64,000 nucleotides of DNA from Serratia symbiotica (GTDB lineage Bacteria; Pseudomonadota; Gammaproteobacteria; Enterobacterales; Enterobacteriaceae). Under the pieces are notes generated by a model that ran no database searches, was not told the origin of the DNA, and saw only the letters and a list, made by a program, of their open reading frames with translations. Shown piece after piece: positions 8,118-15,218 of this stretch (positions within the stretch are counted from its first letter, which is position 1; each line of letters opens with the position of its first letter). Made by a program: the position numbers and the translations under genes. The DNA is taken from contig NZ_CP050855.1 of the NCBI RefSeq assembly GCF_000821185.2, positions 2,232,001 through 2,296,000 on the forward strand, given 5' to 3'.

Positions 8118-8142
8118 AGCCCGATTCGTCGGGCTGCCTTTT
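8118..8142 (+). terminator. Terminator after the HigBA-like operon
   Basis: AGCCCGA-TTCG-TCGGGCT is a perfect seven-pair hairpin with a stable tetraloop, followed by GCCTTTT. It separates this operon from the convergent Phd-Doc-like pair. Confidence 0.8.
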
Positions 8143-8518
8143 AGGAAGCATTCACATCACTAAGGGTATAGAAAATATCGGCCAAATCGTCCAGATTCAG
8201 CGTTCCCTCTGCAACATCCACCATAATATCTTCCAGCTTTTGCGTCCGTTTAAGGTTCACACCCTGCATATCAAGGTACGTCAACGCCGTCACCAACGCC
8301 GTTCGCTTATTAGCATCAGCAAAAACATGACCTCTGGCAATAGAGACCGCATAAGCAGCGGCTATCTGAAAAATATCATTCATCTGTTCATACAGAATGC
8401 GGTTATCCACCCGCGCCAGTGTCGCCTCAACCCGACCAGCATCTTGATAACCAACCAGTCCCGGCTCATGAGTAAGGATAAAATCGTGAATTCCAATCAC
8501 CAAATGTGCATCAATCAT
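8141..8518 (-). CDS. doc: Doc toxin, Fic superfamily
   Basis: Predicted to phosphorylate elongation factor Tu and stop translation. The 125-residue protein carries the Doc-type Fic motif HVFADANKR at residues 64-72 (catalytic His64, anion-loop Asn and Lys-Arg), with the family's early GIHDFILTHEPG and later TYLDMQG. Length equals P1 Doc. The start overlaps the antitoxin stop by four bases, the usual phd-doc coupling. All motif residues are present, so the toxin is probably active if translated. Confidence 0.9.
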   Translation of the reverse strand: MIDAHLVIGIHDFILTHEPGLVGYQDAGRVEATLARVDNRILYEQMNDIFQIAAAYAVSIARGHVFADANKRTALVTALTYLDMQGVNLKRTQKLEDIMVDVAEGTLNLDDLADIFYTLSDVNAS

Positions 8519-8706
8519 CGGTTAGCTAGCGCCTTAATGACTTTACTGTGTCTGGCATAAATACGTTCTGCCGACTTTTTAATCACACGCTCGCCTTCAG
8601 GGCCGTCCAACTTCATTTCGACGGGTACGAACTGACCGCTCATACTGTCTCTTTTTACAACTTTGATGCCATATTTATTGGTGGAACTACTATTTTTCGC
8701 CATCAT
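8515..8706 (-). CDS. Antitoxin partner of Doc
   Basis: A 63-residue basic and acidic protein directly upstream of and overlapping doc. It is not a standard Phd; no clear YefM/Phd fold signature is visible beyond the toxin-neutralising position. The carboxy part (VIKKSAERIYARHSKVIKAL) is helical, like the Doc-binding tails of Phd proteins. Assignment is mainly by operon order. Start chosen at MMAKN, with GAGG upstream; the second ATG three bases on is also possible. Confidence 0.75.
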   Translation of the reverse strand: MMAKNSSSTNKYGIKVVKRDSMSGQFVPVEMKLDGPEGERVIKKSAERIYARHSKVIKALANR

Positions 8707-8717
8707 TTTTACCTCTA

Positions 8718-8737
8718 ATACTCTTTATCAAGAGTAT
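8718..8737. promoter_or_regulatory. Palindrome before the phd-doc-like operon
   Basis: A perfect eight-base inverted repeat, ATACTCTT-TATC-AAGAGTAT, sits 12 bases upstream of the antitoxin start. Phd-type antitoxins repress their own promoters from such palindromes. Confidence 0.65.
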
Positions 8738-8748
8738 ATATCTATCCG

Positions 8749-8928
8749 CTAATCTTTTGTTTCAATACCCCGTGACTGAAGTTCTTTTCTGATGATCCGC
8801 TTAATCCATGCAGAAACAGAAGCGTCACCATCCGCTTTAAGTGCCTGCTGAATTCCGGCCTCAAGAGCAGGATCTACTCGTAACGCGATTTGCTTACTGC
8901 CTTTGCCTTGAATAGAAATGGTTGACAC
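8749..8928 (-). CDS. Small ribbon-helix-helix-like protein, GTG start
   Basis: A 59-residue protein beginning at GTG 8928, supported by a strong CAGGAG site nine bases upstream. The sequence (STISIQGKGSKQIALRV, DPALEAGIQQALKADG, ASVSAWIKRIIRKELQSRG) shows a beta strand then two helices with the SAWI segment seen in ribbon-helix-helix and YlcI/YnfO-type phage proteins, so DNA binding is likely. No obvious partner toxin follows it; the next gene on this strand is the Doc antitoxin 40 bases away. Could be a phage regulator or the orphan half of a toxin-antitoxin pair. Confidence 0.65.
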   Translation of the reverse strand: MSTISIQGKGSKQIALRVDPALEAGIQQALKADGDASVSAWIKRIIRKELQSRGIETKD

Positions 8929-8972
8929 TTGCTATACTCCTGCTATATTTTTCTATAGTTAGTAAAGCAAGT

Positions 8973-8990
8973 GTATGACAACAGTCATAC
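8973..8990. promoter_or_regulatory. Palindrome in the divergent promoter region
   Basis: A perfect inverted repeat GTATGAC-AACA-GTCATAC lies between the leftward ribbon-helix-helix gene and the rightward Icd-like gene. It is a candidate operator for one of the neighbouring regulators. Confidence 0.5.
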
Positions 8991-9002
8991 AAAAACAACG
9001 AA

Positions 9003-9031
9003 GCCCGCAGGTGCTACCAACACCAACGGGC
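9003..9031 (+). ncRNA. C4 antisense RNA-like hairpin upstream of the Icd-like gene
   Basis: A nested stem, GCCCG-CA-GGTG-loop-CACC-AA-CGGGC, followed by CTCTGACCA, lies 31 bases before the Icd-like gene. Phages P1, P7 and P4 carry a short immunity RNA (C4/CI) with this kind of fold directly upstream of icd and ant genes, where it blocks their translation. The match here is from remembered structure and gene order; ends of the RNA are not defined. Confidence 0.45.
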
Positions 9032-9062
9032 CTCTGACCACAACATTAAAGAAGCTAATGCT

Positions 9063-9269
9063 ATGGCTACCGCTAATAGTACCATACACGCACATTCAAA
9101 GCTCTACACCTTCCTGAACGCCCGTTCCAACCGCCTGCTGCGCGAGATCCAGCCGCTTCGTCTGATGTCCGTGCTGGCAACAACGGAGGCCGAGGCTCGC
9201 GACCTGCTGGCCGGGTTCCCGCTGGTGTTTGTCTCCTGCAAACCGCTGGAGGTGCGCCATGTTGCCTGA
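9063..9269 (+). CDS. Icd-like phage protein (host division inhibitor family)
   Basis: A 68-residue protein of the kind annotated as Icd-like in P1/P4/P2-type prophages: SKLYTFLNARSNRLLREIQPLRLMSVLATTEAEARDLLAGFPLVF. Family members are small proteins linked to inhibition of host cell division. It follows the C4-like hairpin, matching the c4-icd order of P1. Its stop lies inside the start of the next gene, so the two are translationally coupled. Function in this remnant is unknown. Confidence 0.6.
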   Translation: MATANSTIHAHSKLYTFLNARSNRLLREIQPLRLMSVLATTEAEARDLLAGFPLVFVSCKPLEVRHVA

Positions 9270-9564
9270 AGCTAATATGCTGTCTTCCGAACTGGCAGAC
9301 GTGTTTTGCAAACTGGATCTTGATGATGCCCTGCAACTTGCCAACAGTAGTGAAGATTGCTATTTCGGGCTATGTCACGGCTTTCATTTTCTGGGTAAGA
9401 CCTTCGTCTCCCTCACCGACAGCGACCAACTCGAATTCTCAGCAGAAACCCTTTGTCAGTTAGGTCATTTTCTAACGGCCAGCGCGATCTTACTTCCAGC
9501 GCTGCTTCGACTACAGAAAGCCGCTGAATTTAAAATTTTTAATACCAAAACCGACGAGGCGTAA
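9259..9564 (+). CDS. Unknown phage protein coupled to the Icd-like gene
   Basis: A 101-residue protein starting at ATG 9259, overlapping the upstream stop by eleven bases. I recognise no domain. It has an acidic amino half (LADVFCKLDLDDALQLANSS) and a hydrophobic carboxy stretch (LGHFLTASAILLPALLRLQ) that could be an amphipathic helix or a membrane segment. Proteins of this type commonly follow Icd-like genes in prophages. It is the last gene of the inserted small-gene block before tail gene X. Confidence 0.55.
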   Translation: MLPEANMLSSELADVFCKLDLDDALQLANSSEDCYFGLCHGFHFLGKTFVSLTDSDQLEFSAETLCQLGHFLTASAILLPALLRLQKAAEFKIFNTKTDEA

Positions 9565-9578
9565 TCCCACACCAATCC

Positions 9579-9613
9579 CTTCCGCTTGTACTGCCCATGC
9601 TTACAAGCGGAAG
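9579..9613. terminator. Perfect 12-bp stem between the small-gene block and gene X
   Basis: CTTCCGCTTGTA and TACAAGCGGAAG form a perfect 12-pair stem with an eleven-base loop. It lacks a proper T run on either side, so it may be an attenuating stem, a processing site or the scar of cargo insertion rather than a full intrinsic terminator. Confidence 0.45.
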
Positions 9614-9678
9614 CTTTCCCCGACCTTCCTTCCCTGTGCCACCATCCCCGCATCACCTGACGCCGCGCGGGAAACACC

Positions 9679-9882
9679 ATGATTGTCTATAGCCTGCAAA
9701 ACGAAACGCTCGACCAGCTCTGCTGGCGTATCTTCGGGCGCACTGCCGGGATTGTCGAACGGCTTTACCAGAACAACCCGCACCTGTGCGAACTGCCGCT
9801 GCACCTGCCGCACGGTACGGCGGTGAACGTACCGGAGCAGGCTCCCGCCGCCGCGCGTCTACGAATCAACCTGTGGGACTGA
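9679..9882 (+). CDS. X: Tail protein X (P2 gpX, LysM-like)
   Basis: P2 gpX class tail protein with a LysM-like fold: a short strand start (MIVYSLQNETLDQLCWRIFG), then GIVERLYQNNPHL and LPHGTAVNVPE, complete at 67 residues. It resumes the P2 late operon after the cargo block. The next gene begins two bases after its stop. Confidence 0.9.
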   Translation: MIVYSLQNETLDQLCWRIFGRTAGIVERLYQNNPHLCELPLHLPHGTAVNVPEQAPAAARLRINLWD

Positions 9883-9884
9883 CT

Positions 9885-10262
9885 ATGAACGAACCCGTAA
9901 CCGGCACTGTCGCCGCCGCCTCGGTAGGCGCGTTCTCCATCGCCACTCTGTTCCCGACGCTACAGGCACCGGTAGTGCTCGGCGCTTTGTGCGGCGCGCT
10001 GCTGCTGGTGATTTCGCAAAAAGAAATCGGCTTAGTTCTGCGCCTCACGTTTTTCTGCGTGGCGTTCATTATTGGCCTGCTGACCGCCGACCTGTCCACC
10101 GCACTGGTCGCCGGATATCTGCCGCAACATCTGACGGAAAAAGTTTCACCCGGCTTTGGCGCGCTGCTCTCCTCGGCGCTCACCGTTAAGGCGTTGTTAT
10201 GGGCTATCCGACAACTGGATAACCCCGGCCAACTGCTCGACTTTCTAAGGGGGCGAAGATGA
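9885..10262 (+). CDS. Putative phage holin, first of two membrane proteins
   Basis: A 125-residue protein with three hydrophobic segments at about 9-29, 32-51 and 56-78, in the slot where P2 encodes holin Y. Membrane proteins of this size in this place form the pores that release the endolysin. The next gene overlaps by four bases. The assignment to holin rests on topology and lysis-cassette order. Confidence 0.7.
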   Translation: MNEPVTGTVAAASVGAFSIATLFPTLQAPVVLGALCGALLLVISQKEIGLVLRLTFFCVAFIIGLLTADLSTALVAGYLPQHLTEKVSPGFGALLSSALTVKALLWAIRQLDNPGQLLDFLRGRR

Positions 10263-10576
10263 AACCTGTCCTGATTTTCAACGCCATTATCTGCCTGCTG
10301 ATTGCCGTTCGCCTGTTCTGCTACCGCCGCACCCACGATACCCGCTACCGCCCACTGTATAACTGGCTGGCGTGGCTGCTGATGTGCTGCACCGCGTCGG
10401 TAACCGTGCTGATCTGCTTCAGCCTGTACCGCTATGTCTTTATCGCCGAAGCCGCGATCAATGCTGTGCTGCTGCTCTGCCTGCTCGCCGCACGCGGCAA
10501 CGTCGCCAGCCTGATTAAACCACTGCGCCACCATCAGAAGGAGAACCCTCCCCATGACACGTACACTCACCCATGA
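10259..10576 (+). CDS. Putative phage holin or antiholin, second membrane protein
   Basis: A 105-residue protein with membrane segments at about 4-21, 37-58 and 63-85 (LLMCCTASVTVLICFSLY, FIAEAAINAVLLLCLLA). It overlaps both its upstream neighbour (ATGA) and the lysozyme gene (23 bases). Paired holin genes are common in Serratia and Yersinia P2-like phages; which one is the active holin cannot be told. Confidence 0.65.
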   Translation: MKPVLIFNAIICLLIAVRLFCYRRTHDTRYRPLYNWLAWLLMCCTASVTVLICFSLYRYVFIAEAAINAVLLLCLLAARGNVASLIKPLRHHQKENPPHDTYTHP

Positions 10577-11144
10577 CCAGCAGCAGGCCGCCGCGCTGTA
10601 TCTCGGTATCCCGCTGGCGGCATTACAGGCTGTGCAGGAAATCGAAGCGCGTCGCCACGGTTTTCTGCCCGATGGCCGCCCGGTGATCCTGTTTGAGCGC
10701 CATATCATGTATCGCCAGTTGACCAGCCACGGACTGGATGCCAGACGCTTACAGGAAAGGCACCCCGATTTAGTCAATAAGTCCGCTGGCGGCTATCAGG
10801 GTGGGAGCCGTGAGCACTATCGCCTGACGATGGCAAAACAGTTACACATCAACTCCGCCATTGAAAGCGCAAGCTGGGGGCTGTTCCAGATTATGGGCTT
10901 CCACTGGAAAGCGCTGGACTACCGCTCCGCCGTCGATTTTGAACTCCAGATGGGGGAAAGCGAACAGATGCAGCTTGACGCCTTCGTGCGCTTCGTCGAA
11001 GCCAACCCGAAGATCCATGAAGCGCTGAAAGCGCAGAACTGGCCGGAATTCTCCCGCCGCTATAACGGGCCGCAGTACAAGCGCAACCAGTACGATACGA
11101 AGCTGGCGGTCGCCTTCGAAAAATTCAGTAAGGCGGCAGCATGA
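10554..11144 (+). CDS. Endolysin, N-acetylmuramidase domain
   Basis: Phage lysozyme with the DUF3380/N-acetylmuramidase fold in place of the P2 gpK endopeptidase slot. Family landmarks are visible: VQEIEARRHGF near residue 25 (with the likely catalytic Glu), DGRPVILFERHIM, SAIESASWGLFQIMG around 100-116, and NWPEFSRRYNGPQY. The 196-residue length is normal. It degrades peptidoglycan after holin action. No signal peptide is seen, consistent with holin-dependent export. Confidence 0.87.
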   Translation: MTRTLTHDQQQAAALYLGIPLAALQAVQEIEARRHGFLPDGRPVILFERHIMYRQLTSHGLDARRLQERHPDLVNKSAGGYQGGSREHYRLTMAKQLHINSAIESASWGLFQIMGFHWKALDYRSAVDFELQMGESEQMQLDAFVRFVEANPKIHEALKAQNWPEFSRRYNGPQYKRNQYDTKLAVAFEKFSKAAA

Positions 11145-11590
11145 TGGGCTGGATGAAAACCGCGCCGCTGCTGTTGCTCGGCGTGATGCTGCTCTGGACG
11201 AACTGGCAGCGTATGACGCAGCAGGAACAGCTTATTGAACAACAGCAGCACATCAGACTGGCCGACACTGAGATTGCCAGCCTGACCGAATCCCTGATGA
11301 CGAAGGTGCAGGAACTGGACGAACTCCAGCAACAGGCCGACGCCAACCAGCAGGCATACCTGACGCTGCAACAGCAAACCGTCGCCGCCCATGACCAGCT
11401 ACGGCAGCGCAATCAGCAACTGGAGAAACTGAAACGTGAAAATCAACTGCTTCGTGAATGGGCTGATACTGCTTTGCCCGCTGATATTATCCGCCTGCAC
11501 CAGCACGCCTCCATTACCGGCAGTGCGGCTTACCGCCGCCTGCCCGAAGCTGATGCCCTGCCAGCTTCCGGCGCTTCAACCGCAGAGTAA
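11141..11590 (+). CDS. lysB: Inner-membrane spanin (LysB, Rz-like)
   Basis: An amino-terminal membrane anchor (residues 7-21, APLLLLGVMLLW) followed by a long coiled coil rich in Gln, Leu and Glu to about residue 110. This is the i-spanin design: it spans the periplasm and with the nested outer-membrane lipoprotein fuses the two membranes at lysis. It overlaps the endolysin stop by four bases and contains the start of the o-spanin gene in another frame. Confidence 0.85.
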   Translation: MMGWMKTAPLLLLGVMLLWTNWQRMTQQEQLIEQQQHIRLADTEIASLTESLMTKVQELDELQQQADANQQAYLTLQQQTVAAHDQLRQRNQQLEKLKRENQLLREWADTALPADIIRLHQHASITGSAAYRRLPEADALPASGASTAE

Positions 11591-11711
11591 TGAAGATTTA
11601 AGCCGCGCGCTGCTGGAAACTGAAAACGCGTGGCATCAGTGCGCCGCACAGGTGGATATGACGATTAGCTGTCAGGAGCGTATCGATGCACAAAGCGCAG
11701 CTCATCCGTGA
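11436..11711 (+). CDS. lysC: Outer-membrane spanin lipoprotein (LysC, Rz1-like), nested, GTG start
   Basis: Begins at GTG 11436 inside lysB in a different frame. A signal peptide (CFVNGLILLCPLILSAC) ends in lipobox LSAC, with mature Cys near residue 21 followed by STPPLP, the proline-rich start usual for Rz1 proteins. Nested out-of-frame spanin pairs are a hallmark of P2 and lambda lysis cassettes. The end overlaps tail gene R by 26 bases. Confidence 0.85.
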   Translation: MKINCFVNGLILLCPLILSACTSTPPLPAVRLTAACPKLMPCQLPALQPQSNEDLSRALLETENAWHQCAAQVDMTISCQERIDAQSAAHP

Positions 11712-12144
11712 ACTGCTGGTCGCCAGCGTCCCGCATTTGCGACAAAACCCGGACGCGCTGCGAGTCTTTATCAATAAGGGCCGGATCGTCGCCACCGCAG
11801 GGCGTAGTACCAGTTTTGAATACCAGTACACGCTGGAGCTGTTAATCACCGATTACGCCGACTCCCCTGACACTCTGATGGTGCCACTGGTCGGCTGGAT
11901 GTCGCTTCACCAGCAGGAAGCCTTCGCCAACAGCGATCTGCGCGATCAGGCGTTTCAGTTTGAAGCCGAAGCCATCGACCACCAAAGTTACGATATCAGC
12001 ATCAAGCTGGCGCTGACCGAGCGCGTCATCGTGCGCCAGCGCGACAGTGGTCTGGAAGCAAAGCACTGCAACGACCAGCCGCCGGAAAGCGGTTACAACG
12101 GCTGGGAAATCGCCTGTCGCAGTGAAACGATTGTGAGCACCTGA
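11686..12144 (+). CDS. R: Tail completion protein R (P2 gpR)
   Basis: P2 gpR class protein for tail termination. The 152 residues include the amino start MHKAQLIRELLVASVPHL, the conserved GWMSLHQQEAF region near 62-72 and FEAEAIDHQSYDISIKLALTERV. Complete. The stop overlaps the start of S by one base (TGATG). Confidence 0.88.
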   Translation: MHKAQLIRELLVASVPHLRQNPDALRVFINKGRIVATAGRSTSFEYQYTLELLITDYADSPDTLMVPLVGWMSLHQQEAFANSDLRDQAFQFEAEAIDHQSYDISIKLALTERVIVRQRDSGLEAKHCNDQPPESGYNGWEIACRSETIVST

Positions 12145-12590
12145 TGAGCGATGACCTGCAACAACTCCACCGCTGGGCCGATGGCCTGCTCGCAAAGCTC
12201 TCCCCAGCAAGCCGAACTTAACTGGCGCGGGAAATCGCCCGCAGCCTGCGCCAGTCGCAAAGCCAGCGGATAACCGCGCAGAAAAACCCGGACGGCTCAC
12301 CATTCGCCCCCCGTAGACCCCAGCTACGCAGTAAAAAAGGAAAGATCCGCCGCCAGATGTTCCGCAAGCTGCGCACTGCGCGCTATATGAAAGGCAAGAG
12401 CGATAAACAGAGCGCGACGGTAGCCTTCACCGACAGAGTGCAGCGCATAGCAAACGTCCACCAGTACGGCCTGCGTGACCGTGTGAATCGCTACGGGCTG
12501 GAAGTGGACTATACCCAGCGTCAATTGCTGGGCTTTTCGGCGGAAGATGTGCGCAAAGTAGAGGCGTTGATTGTTCACTTTCCAGCTTGA
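12144..12590 (+). pseudogene. S: Tail completion protein S (P2 gpS) with a nonsense codon
   Basis: The reading frame from ATG 12144 to 12590 follows P2 gpS throughout (REIARSLRQSQSQRI, NPDGSPFAPRRPQ, RRQMFRKLRTARYMK, RVQRIANVHQYGLRDR), but codon 26 is TAA (12219-12221). No other lesion is seen. A single premature stop suggests recent inactivation; restart at an internal ATG (12357) would give only the last 77 residues. Confidence 0.85.
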
Positions 12591-12591
12591 A

Positions 12592-12617
12592 ATGATATCA
12601 AATAATGATATCATTAT
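12592..12617. promoter_or_regulatory. Operator-like repeats before hicAB
   Basis: Two copies of ATGATATCA (12592-12600 and 12604-12612, the second extending to the palindrome ATGATATCAT) lie about 50 bases before hicA. HicB antitoxins with a carboxy DNA-binding domain repress their own operon from palindromes in this position. Confidence 0.55.
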
Positions 12618-12662
12618 TATGACTTGGCGAAAGAATAAAATAACTTATGGAAAATACTTTGT

Positions 12663-12926
12663 ATGAATACGTTAAACGCCAGACATAAAAAAACCTTACA
12701 GGCTATCTTTTCCTCGCCAACGCCCGCTACTCTGGAATGGCGTAAAATTGAAGCCCTGTTTATCGCGCTGGGTGCAATGGTTACCGAAGGGAACGGCTCC
12801 CGCGTCAGGTTTGAAATTAATCAGGTTGTGGCCTCATTTCACCGTCCACATCCTGAAAAAGAAGCCAAAACCTATCAGGTTCGCGATGCGATGGCTTTTC
12901 TTATCGCTGTAGGAGTAACACCATGA
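12663..12926 (+). CDS. hicA: HicA-type mRNA interferase toxin
   Basis: Small toxin with a double-stranded-RNA-binding-like fold. Seen are KIEALFIALGAMVTEGNGSRVRF (strand with the Gly-Ser loop), the catalytic-region SFHRPHPEKEAKTYQV with His57, and a final helix VRDAMAFLIAVGV. At 87 residues it is the longer HicA subtype common in proteobacterial phages. Overlaps hicB by four bases. Frame intact. Confidence 0.87.
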   Translation: MNTLNARHKKTLQAIFSSPTPATLEWRKIEALFIALGAMVTEGNGSRVRFEINQVVASFHRPHPEKEAKTYQVRDAMAFLIAVGVTP

Positions 12927-13258
12927 TGAATACCATGACATACAAAGGCTACGCCGCAAAAATTGAATACAGCGACGAAGATCAATGCATTGTTGGTCAC
13001 GTTGCAGGTATTCGGGACGTCATTGGCTTCCATGCCGATAATGTGGCCGAACTGCGCAAAGCGTTTGAAGAGGCTGTAGACGATTATCTGGCCTACTGCG
13101 CCGAACGGGGGCGGGAACCTCTGCGTCCAGCCAGCGGTAAAATCAGCCTGCGTGTGCCACCAGAAATTCACTCTGCCATTAATGTCGCGGCGGAAGTGGC
13201 TGGTAAAAGCGTTAACCAGTGGATCAATGACACGCTGATGAAAGCCGCCCACGGCTAA
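12923..13258 (+). CDS. hicB: HicB-type antitoxin with ribbon-helix-helix tail
   Basis: Antitoxin for HicA and likely autorepressor. Residues 1-70 have the HicB RNase H-like fold (YKGYAAKIEYSDEDQCIVGHV, DVIGFHADNVAELRKAFEEAV). The carboxy part (GKISLRVPPEIHSAINVAAE, then GKSVNQWINDTL) is a ribbon-helix-helix DNA-binding domain. Two adjacent ATG codons; the first overlaps the toxin stop. A terminator follows. Confidence 0.9.
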   Translation: MMNTMTYKGYAAKIEYSDEDQCIVGHVAGIRDVIGFHADNVAELRKAFEEAVDDYLAYCAERGREPLRPASGKISLRVPPEIHSAINVAAEVAGKSVNQWINDTLMKAAHG

Positions 13259-13271
13259 ATCCTTTATCCAG

Positions 13272-13294
13272 CGCCCCGACTACGGGGCGTTTTA
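13272..13294 (+). terminator. Terminator after hicAB
   Basis: CGCCCCG-ACTA-CGGGGCG hairpin followed by TTTTAC. It isolates the hicAB insertion from the downstream baseplate genes. Confidence 0.85.
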
Positions 13295-13360
13295 CTTGTA
13301 GCGTCCCTTTTACAAGCCTGATTTCTTCCCTCTTCTCCCGCCCATGCCAATGATTCCAGC

Positions 13361-13960
13361 ATGAGCGACGCAAACCACCCAGCCAACCTCGCCGAGCTAC
13401 ACCGGCGCATTGAAAACCTGATCCGCACCGGCACCGTTGAAGAGGTGAAGGGCGATCGAGTACGCATTCACACCGGTGAACTGACCACTAACTGGATACC
13501 GTGGCTAACGCTACGCGCTGGTGATGCCCGGACGTGGTGGAGGCCATCAACAGGCGAACAGGTGTTACTGCTCTGTTTAAGTGGAGAATTAACCACCGCC
13601 GTGGCGCTCCCGGCCATTTATTCTGACGCCAACCCTGCCCCGCTGCTGGATGAACAGGTTCACCATAGCGTTTATCCCGATGGTGCGGTGATTGAATACG
13701 ATCCGCGATCCAGCGCGTTAAAAGCCACCGGCATCAAGACCGCTCTGGTCGAAGCCAGCACCCGCGTCACGCTGGATACACCGCTCGTCGTCTGCACTCA
13801 ACATCTGGAAACCGCTACGCTGTCGGTTAAAAAAGGCGGCACGCTTAAAGGCGCTTACACCCACAGCGGCGGCAGTTTTACCTCCAACGGCATCACCGTC
13901 CATACCCACACGCACACAGGCGTAGAGCGCGGAGGTAGTAATACCGGAGGGCCGCAGTAA
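13361..13960 (+). CDS. V: Baseplate assembly/spike protein V (P2 gpV)
   Basis: P2 gpV class membrane-piercing tail spike. The 199-residue protein has an OB-like amino domain (GTVEEVKGDRVRIHTGEL, WWRPSTGEQVLLLCLSGEL), a repetitive beta-helix region, and the iron-binding HTHTHT motif near residues 181-186 that caps the spike tip. First gene of the V-W-J-I run; stop overlaps W by one base. Confidence 0.92.
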   Translation: MSDANHPANLAELHRRIENLIRTGTVEEVKGDRVRIHTGELTTNWIPWLTLRAGDARTWWRPSTGEQVLLLCLSGELTTAVALPAIYSDANPAPLLDEQVHHSVYPDGAVIEYDPRSSALKATGIKTALVEASTRVTLDTPLVVCTQHLETATLSVKKGGTLKGAYTHSGGSFTSNGITVHTHTHTGVERGGSNTGGPQ

Positions 13961-14310
13961 TGTACCTTGGTATGAACGCCGAAACTGGCAGAGCATTAAG
14001 CGATGAGCTGCACATTAAGCAATCCGTAAAAGACATTCTGACCACGCCGGTAGGTACGCGCGTGATGCGCCGCGATTATGGCTCACTGGTCGGCAACCTG
14101 ATCGACCAGCCCAACGATGGCGGCACCCGGCTACGGGTGATGTCGGCGGTGGTCATGGCGCTGACGCGCTGGGAACCCCGCATCGAGATTATCGGCGTGG
14201 ACTTTGCTGCGGAAAATGCCGATCTCAGCGTCACCATTGAAGCCGAACGTACCGATATCCCCGGCCAGCCGTGGACATTCTCCATTCCGATCGACAGGAG
14301 ACGCCCATGA
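13960..14310 (+). CDS. W: Baseplate protein W (P2 gpW, gp25-like)
   Basis: A gp25-like baseplate wedge protein of 116 residues with the GPW/gp25 core (IKQSVKDILTTPVGTRVMRRDYGS, LRVMSAVVMALTRWEPRI). Start is coupled to V; stop overlaps J by four bases. Complete. Confidence 0.92.
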   Translation: MYLGMNAETGRALSDELHIKQSVKDILTTPVGTRVMRRDYGSLVGNLIDQPNDGGTRLRVMSAVVMALTRWEPRIEIIGVDFAAENADLSVTIEAERTDIPGQPWTFSIPIDRRRP

Positions 14311-15218
14311 GCGCGCTGACCGATTTAAGCCAGTTACCCATCCCCGATGTAGTGGAAACACTCGATTTTGAAACCCTGTTCACCACTCGCAAGCAGCGTT
14401 TTATCAGCCTGTACCCCGCAGAACTACAGGCAGAAGTTGCCCGCACACTGGGCTATGAATCAGAACCCTTCGTCAAGCTGTTGCAGGAAAATACTTACTT
14501 AGAGATGGCGCTGCGGGTACGCATCAATGAAGCCGCTGTCGCCAATATGCTGGCCCATGCCGCCGGGAGCGATCTGGATAATCTGGTCGCTAACTTTAAG
14601 GTTTTTCGCCTGCAAATCTCGCCCGGAGACAGTACGGCGATACCGCCCGTTGATCCGGTTTATGAATCCGACAGCGATTTACGAATGCGCGCGCAGCAGG
14701 CGTTTGAAGGTCTGTCTGTCGCAGGCCCGACCGCCGCCTACGAATATCACGCCCGCAGCGCAGATGGGCGTATCGCCGACGTCTCCGCTATCAGCCCCTA
14801 TCCCTGTCACGTCACCGTGTCGGTACTCTCCCGCGAAGGCAACGGACTGGCCAGCGCAGAACTGCTGGCGATCGTCGATGCTGCCCTGAACGATATTGAT
14901 ATTCGTCCGGTAGGCGATCGTCCAACCATTCAGTCCGCCGAAGTAATCCCATATCAGATTGATGCCGTACTTTATTGCTATCCCGGCCCGGAGCAGGAAC
15001 CCATCCGACAGGCCGCCGAGCAGCGACTGAAAAGCTACGTCAATGACCAGCATCGGATCGGGCGCGATATTCGCCGCAGCGCGATTTACGCCGCACTGCA
15101 TGTCACCGGCGTTCAGCGCGTAGAACTACTCTCCCCTGCCGTTGACGTCATCATCAGCAAAACGCAGGCCAGCTACTGTACCGGATGGCAAATTGCCATC
15201 GGGGGAAGCGATGAATAG
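14307..15218 (+). CDS. J: Baseplate protein J (P2 gpJ)
   Basis: Baseplate J-like protein forming the wedge with W and I. The 303 residues contain LPIPDVVETLDFETLF at the start, YLEMALRVRINEAAVANMLAHA at about 72-93, ESDSDLRMRAQQAFEGLSVAGP, and a carboxy QRVELLSP. I set the start at 14307, overlapping the W stop (ATGA), rather than at an upstream in-frame ATG inside W. Confidence 0.92.
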   Translation: MSALTDLSQLPIPDVVETLDFETLFTTRKQRFISLYPAELQAEVARTLGYESEPFVKLLQENTYLEMALRVRINEAAVANMLAHAAGSDLDNLVANFKVFRLQISPGDSTAIPPVDPVYESDSDLRMRAQQAFEGLSVAGPTAAYEYHARSADGRIADVSAISPYPCHVTVSVLSREGNGLASAELLAIVDAALNDIDIRPVGDRPTIQSAEVIPYQIDAVLYCYPGPEQEPIRQAAEQRLKSYVNDQHRIGRDIRRSAIYAALHVTGVQRVELLSPAVDVIISKTQASYCTGWQIAIGGSDE

